From Onthovicinus sp900555545 (lineage in GTDB: Bacteria > Bacillota > Clostridia > Oscillospirales > Acutalibacteraceae): a DNA stretch of 64,000 nt. The position numbers were made by a program, and so were the translations under genes. The notes under the pieces were generated by a model. The model did not search any database, was not told the DNA's origin, and saw nothing but the letters and a program-made list of their open reading frames with translations. Positions 24,736-32,975 of this stretch are shown here, one piece after another; the stretch's first letter is position 1, and each line of letters opens with the position of its first letter. Location of the stretch: NCBI GenBank assembly GCA_949296915.1, contig CASFPX010000003.1:1-64000 (forward strand). The letters run 5' to 3'.

Positions 24736-25968
24736 TTAAGTGAGTGGACTCTTTTTGCGCTGAATTTTGCGGAGGCAAAGGACGATGCCAGTCCCCATCA
24801 GGGGGAAAAGGGCAGCGGAGAGCAGCCCGGCCTTCAGTCCTGCCTGTTCTGGAGTGATGGAGAGACTTTGCGCCCACGGCGTTCCGGTGACAAGATCCGT
24901 GACGGAACCGATCAGCTGGGGAGCAACCGATCCACCCAGATCTCCACCGGCTGCCAACAGTGCATATACGGCTACGTTGGCTCCTGGGATCAGATCGGCG
25001 GTATAGATCAATGTCCCGGGCCAGAGCATGGAGACGCACAGCCCTGTCAGCGCACAGGCAGCCAACCCGAGCGCGGTATTCCCGGAGAGGGCCGCTGTTA
25101 CATAGCAAACGAAGGCGCCGCTGAACCCGAGTATTAGAATCCGGGAGATGTTTTTGCCATATTTGGCGTACAGTGTCCGCCCAAGCCCCAGCATTACCGC
25201 AAATATCGCCGTCCCGAAGACATCGCCATAAACTTTGGGGATAGCCAGCGCTTTTTCCGTATAGCTGGAAATCCACTGGGTCATCGAGTTCTCCGCTGCA
25301 CCACCCATAAAAATACACAGTACGCACAAGATCAGGAATGGGTTGCGGAGCAGCTTGGCAGTACCCGCTACATTTTGGGATACAGACAGGGGTGGGATAT
25401 CCGATGAGAGAAACAGCACAAGAGTTGCCAGTGGGATCATGGCAAACAGCAAGGGCAAAAAGTACCAGTGCTCACTCCCGAATAGCTGTAAGTAAAGCGT
25501 AGTGATCAGGATAACTGCTGCTGTTCCCCAAGCGTATATGGAGTGGGCTCGGCTCATATCACGGTCGGGATTCTTGGAGGGGATTGCGGCGATGATCGGG
25601 CTGATCAGTACCTCGCCCAGTCCGGCAGAGGCGGAGAAAATGACGGTTCCAGAGGCGATAAAAAGATAGGCATATTGAGGAAAAAGCGGCGGAAAGACGG
25701 CATAGATTGCCAGTCCGGCTGCTGTCAGGATAGGCATGAGCCGTACGGTCTTTTGGATATTAAACTTGTGCGAAAAAAAGGAGAAAAACAGGTCGATCCC
25801 CAGTTGGGTGCAAAAATTGATGAGCACGAGCGTGCCAAGCCGTGTGTAGGAGATCCCGTACAGCTCCCGGAAGGTAACAAAAAGCAGCGGGGAAAGCAGT
25901 GCAACAGCCGCCATTGAGGCATTGGAGGCATAGCACGCATAGCGTATAATCCGGTAGTTCTTTTTCAT
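24736..25968 (-). CDS. MFS transporter
   Basis: A 410-residue major facilitator superfamily transporter with about 12 hydrophobic segments. The central cytoplasmic loop lies near residues 195-205, and the N-terminal half has a LFFSFFSHKF loop where motif A is usually found. ATG at 25968 follows GGAGGG. The gene overlaps nothing, and the neighbours give no hint of substrate. It resembles clostridial MFS proteins of the fucose/sugar permease-like group, but the substrate cannot be inferred. Confidence 0.85.
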   Translation of the reverse strand: MKKNYRIIRYACYASNASMAAVALLSPLLFVTFRELYGISYTRLGTLVLINFCTQLGIDLFFSFFSHKFNIQKTVRLMPILTAAGLAIYAVFPPLFPQYAYLFIASGTVIFSASAGLGEVLISPIIAAIPSKNPDRDMSRAHSIYAWGTAAVILITTLYLQLFGSEHWYFLPLLFAMIPLATLVLFLSSDIPPLSVSQNVAGTAKLLRNPFLILCVLCIFMGGAAENSMTQWISSYTEKALAIPKVYGDVFGTAIFAVMLGLGRTLYAKYGKNISRILILGFSGAFVCYVTAALSGNTALGLAACALTGLCVSMLWPGTLIYTADLIPGANVAVYALLAAGGDLGGSVAPQLIGSVTDLVTGTPWAQSLSITPEQAGLKAGLLSAALFPLMGTGIVLCLRKIQRKKSPLT

Positions 25969-26075
25969 GGTTCCCTCCGTTATTCCCTCGCCAGGATTGC
26001 ACGCCAAAACAGCTGCGCGCGGCGGATATGTTTCTCATTATAACATGGAACGGTATGTAAATCCATGCGAATGAT

Positions 26076-26111
26076 AAAAAGTCCCGGGTACGATTCAATG
26101 AGGACCCGGGA
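26076..26111 (-). terminator. Terminator of the three-gene small-protein cluster
   Basis: Eight-base-pair GC stem (TCCCGGGT with ACCCGGGA) followed on the minus strand by CTTTTTATC. Confidence 0.8.
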
Positions 26112-26118
26112 GATCTGC

Positions 26119-26520
26119 TTACATCATAATGTACATCAGTGCCAGCATCAGCGAAGGATCAGATGTTTCGCGGGAGAGCAGCAGGATTAGGGCGAGCAGC
26201 ATGGCGCTGTCCTGATCCGCACCGATCAGCGGTGCAGACGGCGGAGCGGGTGGTGCTGGGGTGCGTTTTGCCCCTCCTTTTTCTCCATGCAAGTAGTCCA
26301 CTGGCATGGGGGTTCGCCGGCTTTTCTGTGTTTCGGCAGGAGCGGACGGCTGGGTAGGTACACTTTTTGACTCGTGGCGTTGTTCAGCCGCCTTGGGGGA
26401 TAGCTCCTCATTCGCACGCCGGGCGGCCTCGTCCTGAATCCGCTGCATCCGGCGGACACGTTCAGCGGCGCGCTCCTGCATATTCATCATGTTGGAATAT
26501 CCCTGAAATTCGTTGGCCAT
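26119..26520 (-). CDS. Unrecognised protein with charged N-terminus and hydrophobic C-terminus
   Basis: A 133-residue protein I do not recognise. Residues 1-45 are charged and helical (QERAAERVRRMQRIQDEAAR); residues 45-100 are low-complexity with many Pro, Ala and Lys; the last 30 residues are strongly hydrophobic (DSAMLLALILLLS, then LMLALMYIMM) and could insert into a membrane. The ribosome site before ATG 26520 is weak (GCGGGAT), but the spacing to the upstream gene (22 bases) argues for translation in an operon with the next two small genes. Coding bias looks like its neighbours. Confidence 0.6.
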   Translation of the reverse strand: MANEFQGYSNMMNMQERAAERVRRMQRIQDEAARRANEELSPKAAEQRHESKSVPTQPSAPAETQKSRRTPMPVDYLHGEKGGAKRTPAPPAPPSAPLIGADQDSAMLLALILLLSRETSDPSLMLALMYIMM

Positions 26521-26542
26521 GCATGATCCCGCTTTCCATGTT

Positions 26543-26968
26543 TTATAACAGATTAAACAGCCCCTGCTCCTTTAGCAGCGGCAAAACTTCAAACAGCTTG
26601 AGCATCTTGATAGCCTGATCCGCCTTTTTTTGCCGTTCGGAGTGGAGCAGTGGCTTCAGTGCGGCGATAAATTGAATGCGCTTGTCGTCCACACTGTTCA
26701 GCTGCCCAAAAATCTTGGCGATCCCGGCGATGAGTTTGGGATCAATGGCTGGCTCTCCGCCGTTGTTCTCCTGAGCGGGAGGGGTGGAGGCAATCCCAAG
26801 CGATTGCAGGAGCGCGCTAATATCCGGCGGCTTAGCCGGTGGCGGGGGAGGCTGCTGTACGTTCTTCTCCGGGGCGGACTGATCGCCCAGCAACTGTGAT
26901 GCTGCGGCCTTCAGCATGTTGATATCGTCTGGTGATAGGGAGGCGAGCAGGGAGCTGAGATCATCCAT
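26543..26968 (-). CDS. Unrecognised protein with proline-rich linker
   Basis: A 141-residue protein I do not recognise. A short helical N-terminus (LLASLSPDDINMLKAAASQL) is followed by a proline-rich linker (QQPPPPPAKPP), then a longer helical domain at about residues 75-141 with regular hydrophobic spacing (RIQFIAALKPLLHSERQKK, AIKMLKLFEVLPLL). ATG 26968 has TAAGGAG at good distance. It is two bases from the preceding small gene. No signal peptide. It may form a complex with the products on either side. Confidence 0.65.
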   Translation of the reverse strand: MDDLSSLLASLSPDDINMLKAAASQLLGDQSAPEKNVQQPPPPPAKPPDISALLQSLGIASTPPAQENNGGEPAIDPKLIAGIAKIFGQLNSVDDKRIQFIAALKPLLHSERQKKADQAIKMLKLFEVLPLLKEQGLFNLL

Positions 26969-26970
26969 TC

Positions 26971-27204
26971 CTATTTCTCCTTAAAGAGCAGATTCATAAT
27001 TTTTTTGGCCTGTGGTGAGTTTAGAATCTGCTGGGTCTTCTTTTCATCAGCGATCACGCTGCGGAAAAGCGCAGCCTGTTCCGGAGTGAGATTTTTCTGC
27101 ACAGTCTGTTCCAGATCAGGCGCCTGGGCTGTATTTGAGTCTATTTTTAGCTTTTTGAGCAGATTGGCAAGCTGCTTGGGATCAATATTTTGGCTGTTTT
27201 GCAT
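26971..27204 (-). CDS. Small unrecognised helical protein
   Basis: A 77-residue soluble protein, all helical by appearance (DPKQLANLLKKLKI, then LTPEQAALFRSVIADEKK and AKKIMNLLFK), with no cysteine and no known motif. The ATG at 27204 follows GAGGTGATTTCA, a good ribosome site. It is the first gene of the three-gene minus-strand cluster. Its start codon overlaps the -35 element of the divergent phosphodiesterase gene, so the two units may influence each other. Confidence 0.65.
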   Translation of the reverse strand: MQNSQNIDPKQLANLLKKLKIDSNTAQAPDLEQTVQKNLTPEQAALFRSVIADEKKTQQILNSPQAKKIMNLLFKEK

Positions 27205-27232
27205 TGAAATCACCTCGCATAACGTTTATAAT
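27204..27232 (+). promoter_or_regulatory. Sigma-A promoter for the YfcE-like phosphodiesterase
   Basis: TTGAAA, 17 bases, TATAAT. The -35 element overlaps the start codon of the divergent small-protein gene. Confidence 0.6.
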
Positions 27233-27262
27233 ATAAATATGATTTGGATAGGAGAAGTATGA

Positions 27263-27727
27263 ATGAGAGTATTAGTGCTTTCAGATTCGCACGGGTGTGA
27301 GTCCGGACTGATTCGGGCGATTGAGGAACAGCCCAGTGCGCGCCATGTGCTCTTTCTCGGGGATGGCCTGCGGGATCTGCACTATGTGGCCACCCGCTAC
27401 CCGGAGCGGGTGTTTACCAGTGTGCGCGGGAACAACGATTTCAGCGCGGAGGAACCGAATGAGCGCCTGATCGAGCTGGACGGGAAGCGGATCTTTATGG
27501 CCCATGGCCATACATATGGGGTGAAAGGGACAGACTATCATTTCCTTTCAGCGGCCGGGAGCAATCATGCCGCTATCGCAGTGTATGGTCATACACACGA
27601 ACCTGTTACAAAATATGAGGATGGGATCTATCTGATGAATCCCGGCTCCGTACGCGCCGGCAGTTACGGCGTAATCGATATCACGGATCGTGGCATTGTC
27701 TGTGTTCTCCACCGGATGGACCGGTAA
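27263..27727 (+). CDS. YfcE/MJ0936-type metallophosphodiesterase
   Basis: A 154-residue calcineurin-like phosphoesterase of the YfcE/MJ0936 group. Metal motifs are complete: DSHG at the start (D8, H10), GDG (D34), GNND (N56-N57-D58 region), HGH, and GHTHEP near residue 112. Enzymes of this family cleave phosphodiesters such as cyclic nucleotides or artificial substrates; the physiological target is open. The ATG at 27263 follows AGGAG. It lies 22 bases upstream of the DUF5058 gene, so co-transcription is likely. Confidence 0.92.
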   Translation: MRVLVLSDSHGCESGLIRAIEEQPSARHVLFLGDGLRDLHYVATRYPERVFTSVRGNNDFSAEEPNERLIELDGKRIFMAHGHTYGVKGTDYHFLSAAGSNHAAIAVYGHTHEPVTKYEDGIYLMNPGSVRAGSYGVIDITDRGIVCVLHRMDR

Positions 27728-27749
27728 AAATAGATGGGGGGTTACCTGC

Positions 27750-28523
27750 ATGGGGGATTTTAAAACAAGTACGTTTATGTATCTGCTCGGGCTGGCAATT
27801 GTGGCGTTTGTGATTGCGGAATCAGTATTTTTCCTGGTGCGCGCCTATCGCCGCGGCCGGCAGCTGGGCATGAGCAAGGAAACACTGCGTACGACAATTA
27901 CTTCGTCCGCGCTGTTTACAGTTGCACCGGCGCTCGCCGTTCTGGCTACCGTGCTTACGCTTGCGGGGGCGCTCGGCATTGTGTTGCCGTGGATTCGGCT
28001 GAGTGTCATCGGCGCGATCCAGTATGAGGTTCCAGCGGCGGAGGCGGCAATTGAGGCGGCCGGCGGTACAGGTGGTCTGACTCAGGAGGTCACAAGTCCG
28101 GAGGCTTTTTCCGCTGCGGCGTGGGTCATGACGCTTGGGAGCATCCTGCCGCTGGTGCTCGTACCGTTCCTGCTCAAAAAGATCCAAAAGAGCGTGGGTA
28201 AGGTTGTCTCCAAGGATACCAAGTGGGGCGATACGATGGCAGCTGCCGCGTTTATTGGCCTGATTTCCGCCTTTATTGGCCGTGCCATTCTCGGCAGCGG
28301 CGAGGCGGATGTGCGCGGGGACGGCGCAGGTGTGATGAGCGTGATAGCACTTGTAAGTTCTATGGCGTTCATGTTCCTGCTCCAATGGCTGTGCAAAAAA
28401 TTCAGCTGGCGCAAGTTTGAGCCGTTTGCCATGCCGCTGAGTATGTTTATGGCGATGGGCGTCGTGATGCTGCTCTCCGCCGTGCTTCCGCCGGAAATCG
28501 CGTTCATAGAATGGAGGGGTTGA
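27750..28523 (+). CDS. DUF5058 family membrane protein
   Basis: A 257-residue polytopic membrane protein of family DUF5058. About six hydrophobic segments are visible, with a basic loop after the first (RAYRRGRQLGMSKETLR), a sequence rich in Ala and Gly before residue 130, and a final pair of helices. The ATG at 27750 follows GGGGGGTT. It is one base from, and clearly paired with, the next membrane gene; together they look like a two-component secondary transporter, but no substrate or energy coupling is known. Confidence 0.8.
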   Translation: MGDFKTSTFMYLLGLAIVAFVIAESVFFLVRAYRRGRQLGMSKETLRTTITSSALFTVAPALAVLATVLTLAGALGIVLPWIRLSVIGAIQYEVPAAEAAIEAAGGTGGLTQEVTSPEAFSAAAWVMTLGSILPLVLVPFLLKKIQKSVGKVVSKDTKWGDTMAAAAFIGLISAFIGRAILGSGEADVRGDGAGVMSVIALVSSMAFMFLLQWLCKKFSWRKFEPFAMPLSMFMAMGVVMLLSAVLPPEIAFIEWRG

Positions 28524-28524
28524 G

Positions 28525-29184
28525 ATGCTCGGTAGGAATTACATGGATAGTGTGCACCTGTATGGCAGGATCTGGACAGTGACAGCGTTGCTCGTCATGC
28601 TGATGATCCCCATCTCCATCAGTGCGTACCTTGGCGTCTGGCCGGAGGCGAATATTATTCTCAAGGGATTGGCCCCTGTTGCGCTGATCTTTTATCCGTC
28701 TGCCGTAGTGGAGGTCATCTCCTACTCGCCGATGATGGGGGCAGGCGCCACTTATCTGGGGTTTGTGACTGGGAATATTACCAATCTGAAAATGCCATGT
28801 GCCCTGAATGCGATGGAAAATGCGGGTGTCAAGAGCAACACGGAGGAGGGGGAAGTGATCTCCACGATTTCCGTGGCGACCAGTTCCATTGTGACCACGG
28901 CGATCATTGCGCTGGGAGTATTGCTTTTCAGCCCTGTTTTGCCCTACTTAACGGATGAAAGCTCCCCGTTTGCGCCGGCATTCCAGCAGGTGGTTCCCGC
29001 TCTGTTCGGCGCGCTGGGTGCAACATACTTTGCCAAGCACTGGAAGATCTCCATCCTGCCGATTGCTGTGATCCTGATCTGCCTGGGCGTGAAGGGCGAT
29101 ATCGGCATCGGCGTACTGATTCCGATCGGCTTGATCGTATCTTTGGTTGGAGCCCACATCATGTATAAGAAAAAACTTGTCTGA
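28525..29184 (+). CDS. Membrane protein partnered with DUF5058
   Basis: A 219-residue membrane protein with six hydrophobic segments and no family name that I can give with confidence. Conserved-looking polar stretches lie between helices (SYSPMMGAGATYLGFVTGNI, then NLKMPCALNAMENAGVKSN), unusual for a purely structural protein and suggestive of a transport path. The ATG at 28525 starts one base after the DUF5058 stop and has GGAGGGG upstream, so the two are coupled. A perfect promoter follows directly, starting the tryptophan unit. Confidence 0.7.
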   Translation: MLGRNYMDSVHLYGRIWTVTALLVMLMIPISISAYLGVWPEANIILKGLAPVALIFYPSAVVEVISYSPMMGAGATYLGFVTGNITNLKMPCALNAMENAGVKSNTEEGEVISTISVATSSIVTTAIIALGVLLFSPVLPYLTDESSPFAPAFQQVVPALFGALGATYFAKHWKISILPIAVILICLGVKGDIGIGVLIPIGLIVSLVGAHIMYKKKLV

Positions 29185-29189
29185 TCCTG

Positions 29190-29218
29190 TTGACAAATCA
29201 GAAAGGATCGCATATAAT
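29190..29218 (+). promoter_or_regulatory. Consensus sigma-A promoter for the T-box / trpXYZ unit
   Basis: TTGACA, 17 bases, TATAAT: an exact consensus promoter, placing the transcription start near 29225 at the beginning of the T-box leader. Confidence 0.85.
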
Positions 29219-29224
29219 AATTAC

Positions 29225-29489
29225 AAATCAAAACCAGCGAGTGAGAGTAGTATCACTTCCGATTGTCTCAAGAGAGCCTGTGGTTGGTGTGAACAGGCGG
29301 CATAGGGTGTGTGAATGGACTCACGAGGGCGAACCGAAAGGATTCCGAGTAGGGGAGACGGAGCCTGACCGTTACAGCAGGGCGTGCATGATTGTGCACA
29401 GTGAGAGCACCGTTTTGGTGAATGTGGGTGGCACCGCAGGAGTTTGTTAATCCTGTCCCTAAAGCTTTATAAAGCTTTAGGGACTTTTT
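29225..29489 (+). promoter_or_regulatory. T-box leader with tryptophan (UGG) specifier
   Basis: A cis-acting RNA that reads the charge state of a tRNA. Stem I hallmarks are visible: GAGAGTAGTATCAC, AGAGAGCC, and the specifier loop GAATGGACTCAC with TGG at 29316-29318. The conserved T-box bulge GGGTGGCACCGC lies at about 29426-29437, followed by a strong terminator (29455-29489). Uncharged tRNA-Trp should stabilise the antiterminator, letting polymerase into trpXYZ. The specifier is assigned from its position relative to the GAA...ACTCA context; the downstream genes agree with tryptophan. Confidence 0.93.
29455..29489 (+). terminator. T-box regulated terminator
   Basis: A perfect 30-base inverted repeat (29455-29484) followed by T5. 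Its 5' arm lies next to the T-box bulge, so terminator and antiterminator are mutually exclusive. Confidence 0.9.
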
Positions 29490-29595
29490 GTTTGTCAGGA
29501 GTGGTTTAGATGATTTTGCTCAAGGAACGATGGCGTGTGTAAGCTTTTTTACCGATTCATTTATATGCTACATTTAATTTAAAGGAGTTTTTACT

Positions 29596-30600
29596 ATGAA
29601 AAAGCTTACAAAGGTTCTTGCCGCTGTTCTCAGTGTATCTATGATTGCAGTCACCGCTGCTGCCTGCGCCGGCGATACTACCGGTGGCACGGATCAGGAT
29701 CTTCCCACAGTCGGTATTATTCAGTATGCCGCACATCCCTCGCTGGATAACTGTTACACCGGCCTGATGCAGGGCATTGAGGCCGCCGGATATAAAGATG
29801 GCGAAAATGTTAAGATCGACTATCAAAACGCCCAGAATTCCACGGAGACGGCTGAACAGATTGCAGCAAATATGGTCGCGAAGAATTATGATGTTGTCGT
29901 CGGTATCGCGACGCCCGCCGCGCTGGCCGCTTATGGTAAAGCGCAGGGATCAAATACGCAGGTCGTATTCTGCGCAGTGTCCGACCCTGTAGAGGCAAAA
30001 TTGGTGGCTGATATGGATGCCCCGGGTGGTAACTGCACCGGAACCTCCGACTTCCTGCCGCTGGAGGAGCAGCTCCAGATGATTCGTGCCCTCCAGCCGG
30101 ACGCCAAAAAGATTGGTGTTCTCTATACGACAAACGAGTCGAATTCCCTCTCACACCTGAAGCGCTTGGAGGAACTGGCTCCGCAGTACGGGTTTGAGAT
30201 CGTTGCACAGGGGGTTCAGAGCTCTTCGGATATCCCGCAGGCTGCAGCCACGCTGGCCTCCCAGGTGGACTGCATCAATAACTTTACAGATAATAATGTG
30301 GTGACCAATCTCTCCACGGTTCTGGCGCGTGCCAACGAGGCCGGGATCCCCGTCTACGGCTCCGAGGTGGAACAGGTTAAGAACGGTTGCCTTGCCTGTG
30401 AGGGCCTTGACTACATCGCCCTGGGCAATCAGACGGGCGCTATGGTCGGTAAAATTCTCGGTGGTACGAGCGCCGGAACCATCCCGGTCGAGCAGATTGA
30501 AGCACCGTCCCCCGTTATCAATGAGACGGTCGCCGCTCAATTTAACATTACGATTCCGGCGGCCTACGCCTCGGCTGAGAAAGTGACAACTAATCAGTAA
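29596..30600 (+). CDS. trpX: Tryptophan ABC transporter substrate-binding lipoprotein
   Basis: A 334-residue extracellular binding protein of the PF04392 (ABC_sub_bind) family. The first 24 residues form a lipoprotein signal with lipobox TAAAC and acceptor C24, so it is anchored to the outer face of the membrane. The mature part starts TVGIIQYAAHPSLDNCYTG and contains YDVVVGIATPAALAAY, typical of the family. It is encoded behind a tryptophan T-box, together with a permease and ATPase, matching the known TrpXYZ system; tryptophan or a close relative is therefore the expected ligand. AAAGGAG precedes the ATG. Confidence 0.9.
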   Translation: MKKLTKVLAAVLSVSMIAVTAAACAGDTTGGTDQDLPTVGIIQYAAHPSLDNCYTGLMQGIEAAGYKDGENVKIDYQNAQNSTETAEQIAANMVAKNYDVVVGIATPAALAAYGKAQGSNTQVVFCAVSDPVEAKLVADMDAPGGNCTGTSDFLPLEEQLQMIRALQPDAKKIGVLYTTNESNSLSHLKRLEELAPQYGFEIVAQGVQSSSDIPQAAATLASQVDCINNFTDNNVVTNLSTVLARANEAGIPVYGSEVEQVKNGCLACEGLDYIALGNQTGAMVGKILGGTSAGTIPVEQIEAPSPVINETVAAQFNITIPAAYASAEKVTTNQ

Positions 30601-30675
30601 TATTGCGTATCCGATTCCTAAAGACAACGGCGGGGGTTCCCCGCCTTGTTTTCCGATTTGATGGAGGTGTACGGG

Positions 30676-31596
30676 GTGGAGATTTTCAACATCCTTAAGG
30701 TGACGATTGAGGAGGGCATGATGTATGCGGTTCTGGCCCTCGGCGTCTATATCACATTTAGTATCCTGGATTTTCCGGATCTTTCAGTGGATGGGACGGT
30801 TCCGCTGGGGGCGACGCTCTCTGGCGTGATGATCCTCGCAGGGATCAATCCGTGGATCTGCTGCATTGTCTCGTTTGCGGCGGGCGCTGTGGCCGGGAGT
30901 ATCACCGGTCTGCTGAATGTCAAATTGAAGATCCGTCCGCTCCTGTGCGGCATCCTTGTGATGACGGCGTTGTTGTCAATTAATCTGGTTCTCATGATGG
31001 CGGGAACAGATGGAATGTCCATTGCGTCATTCTTCAGCGGAGAGACGATCTTCAATACCGCGCCTGCGAGTGCGATTCCCGCATCCATCGGGGGTTTTCA
31101 ACTGCGTGGCGCCATCCTGCTGATTGTTCTGGTTGTCATATTCAAGATTGTAATGGACCTGTACCTCAAGACCAAGTCCGGCCTGTTGCTGCGTGCTGCT
31201 GGCAATAACCAACAGTATGTGAAGATGCTTGGCAAGGATCCCGGTATGATGAAAGTATTGGGTCTTGCACTGGGTAACGGCTTTGCGGCGCTTGCCGGTT
31301 CTCTGATTGCCCAGCAGAAGGGCTCGGCCGACCTCCAGATGGGCACCGGCATGGTCGTCATCGGCCTGGCTTCTGTTATCATCGGCACCAGTCTCTTCCG
31401 TAAGGTGCGTTTTATGAAGGGGACCACCAAGGTCATCATTGGCGCAGTCATCTACAAGGCGTGTTTAGCTGTGGCGCTGGCGCTCGGCTTGCCCACGGAA
31501 TATCTCAAGCTGCTCATGGCAGTACTCTTCACGATCGCCCTCGTGGCCGGTGGACTGATGAACAAGAAAAGGGGTGCTAAAATTGCTGAAGATTGA
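30676..31596 (+). CDS. trpY: Tryptophan ABC transporter permease
   Basis: A 306-residue permease of the branched-chain amino-acid/sugar type (BPD_transp_2), with eight to nine hydrophobic segments and the cytoplasmic coupling segment LRAAGNNQQYVKMLGKDP. The fold with the early TFSILDFPDLSVDG stretch is typical of permeases that work with PF04392 binding proteins. I prefer the GTG at 30676, with GGAGGTG six bases upstream; the frame is open to 30646. It sits between the binding protein and the ATPase, overlapping the latter by about 14 bases. Confidence 0.9.
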   Translation: MEIFNILKVTIEEGMMYAVLALGVYITFSILDFPDLSVDGTVPLGATLSGVMILAGINPWICCIVSFAAGAVAGSITGLLNVKLKIRPLLCGILVMTALLSINLVLMMAGTDGMSIASFFSGETIFNTAPASAIPASIGGFQLRGAILLIVLVVIFKIVMDLYLKTKSGLLLRAAGNNQQYVKMLGKDPGMMKVLGLALGNGFAALAGSLIAQQKGSADLQMGTGMVVIGLASVIIGTSLFRKVRFMKGTTKVIIGAVIYKACLAVALALGLPTEYLKLLMAVLFTIALVAGGLMNKKRGAKIAED

Positions 31597-32356
31597 GAAT
31601 ATGACGGTCTCCTTCGGGAAAGGGACGCCAGATGAGCACAAAGTATTTGAGCACTTTAGTTTTTCCGTTGAAAAGGGGGAGTTTGTCTCCATCGTCGGCT
31701 CCAATGGATCCGGTAAAACAACACTTTTAAATCTGATCTCCGGCTCCCTGATCCCCGACAGTGGGCACATCCTCTTTGAGGGGAAGGATATCAGCAGACA
31801 AAAGGAGTTTAAACGTGCCAAGCATATTGGCCGCGTCTTTCAGGACCCACAGAAGGGGAGCTGTGCCGATCTGACTATTTTGGAGAATATGGCGTTGGCA
31901 GACTCCAAAAACCGTCCCTTTGGCCTGACGCCGGCCGTGAGCAAGAAGCGGATTTCTCACTATCAGGAACTGCTCGCCGAGTGTTCAATGGGGCTTGAAA
32001 ACAGGCTAAATGCCAAGGTGGGCACGCTTTCGGGCGGACAACGCCAGGCGCTTGCGCTCATCATTGCCAATATGACAGATATTGACCTCCTGCTGCTCGA
32101 CGAGCATACCGCGGCGCTCGATCCCAAGTCCTCCCAGACGGTGATGGAACTGACGGAAAAGCTGATCCGGGAGAAGCAGATCACCACCCTGATGGTCACG
32201 CACAATCTGCGCTTTGCCGTGGAGTACGGGAGCCGCCTGGTCATGCTGCATGAGGGCAATTGCATCCGTGATATTTGCGGTGAGGAGAAAAAGAATACGA
32301 ATATCGATGCTCTCCTGGAGGTCTTTAACGATATCAGCATTGAGTGCGGAAATTAA
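31583..32356 (+). CDS. trpZ: Tryptophan ABC transporter ATP-binding protein
   Basis: A 257-residue ABC ATPase: Walker A (GSNGSGKTT), Q-loop (VFQDPQKG), signature (LSGGQRQ), Walker B with catalytic residue (LLLLDEHTAALDP) and H-loop (VTHN). It powers the permease encoded just upstream. The likely start is TTG 31583, with AAAGGGG upstream; GTG 31574 is possible. Both overlap the permease gene, so translation is coupled. It ends at the last hairpin of the tryptophan unit. Confidence 0.93.
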   Translation: MLKIENMTVSFGKGTPDEHKVFEHFSFSVEKGEFVSIVGSNGSGKTTLLNLISGSLIPDSGHILFEGKDISRQKEFKRAKHIGRVFQDPQKGSCADLTILENMALADSKNRPFGLTPAVSKKRISHYQELLAECSMGLENRLNAKVGTLSGGQRQALALIIANMTDIDLLLLDEHTAALDPKSSQTVMELTEKLIREKQITTLMVTHNLRFAVEYGSRLVMLHEGNCIRDICGEEKKNTNIDALLEVFNDISIECGN

Positions 32357-32364
32357 TAAATGAT

Positions 32365-32403
32365 AAAACAGAGGACCGAATACGCTAAGTATTCGGTCCT
32401 CTG
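32365..32403. terminator. Bidirectional terminator
   Basis: Perfect 15-base-pair stem (32369-32383 with 32389-32403) and five-base loop between convergent trpZ and GNAT genes; the minus strand continues with TTTTATC. Confidence 0.85.
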
Positions 32404-32439
32404 TCCGTTGTTTACTATGGAAAGAGAGGCGCATTAAAA

Positions 32440-32931
32440 TTAAATATGATGGCAGTATTGTATCTCGCGCAGCGCTTTTCCACCAATATTGTCGTTCAGA
32501 TAGCGGCCGCCCGGTTGAAATCCCATTTTTTCATAAAATTGTCTGGCGCCGAGATTTTCCTCAAGGACCCACAGGAATATATCGTGAAATCCCAAATGTT
32601 GCAATTCATCCATTGTGGCGCGGAGCAGGGACTGGCCATACCCCTTCCTGGTATATTCGGGTAGTAAGTAAATTGAGACAATTTCTCCCCAATCTTTAAA
32701 ATCCGTAGAGCGCGACGCACAGTAACTGGAAGTACCGATGATCTGTTGATCCTCCACTAAAACCAAAGACTCCCTTCCTGCATTTTTCAGATAGGGAACC
32801 CAGTGGCCGGCGGGAAGATTTTTCAAATATTCTGCGGGAAGAATGTCTCGATAGGCGCATTTCCAGCTCTCTTCATAGATGCGGCTGACAGTATATAGAT
32901 TATCATCAGCAGACAGATGTCGGATTTTCAT
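32440..32931 (-). CDS. GNAT N-acetyltransferase
   Basis: A 163-residue acetyltransferase with the standard layout: MKIRHLSADDNLYTVSRIYE at the start, SIYLLPEYTRKGYGQSLLRA (acetyl-CoA loop) and NLGARQFYEKMGFQPGG near the end. ATG 32931 follows AAGGGTGG. It lies between the tryptophan unit and thyX, and may be co-transcribed with thyX (44 bases apart). The substrate is unknown. Confidence 0.9.
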   Translation of the reverse strand: MKIRHLSADDNLYTVSRIYEESWKCAYRDILPAEYLKNLPAGHWVPYLKNAGRESLVLVEDQQIIGTSSYCASRSTDFKDWGEIVSIYLLPEYTRKGYGQSLLRATMDELQHLGFHDIFLWVLEENLGARQFYEKMGFQPGGRYLNDNIGGKALREIQYCHHI

Positions 32932-32975
32932 GGATATCCACCCTTATTCACGATTGAAAAATAGCACGGAGGATA

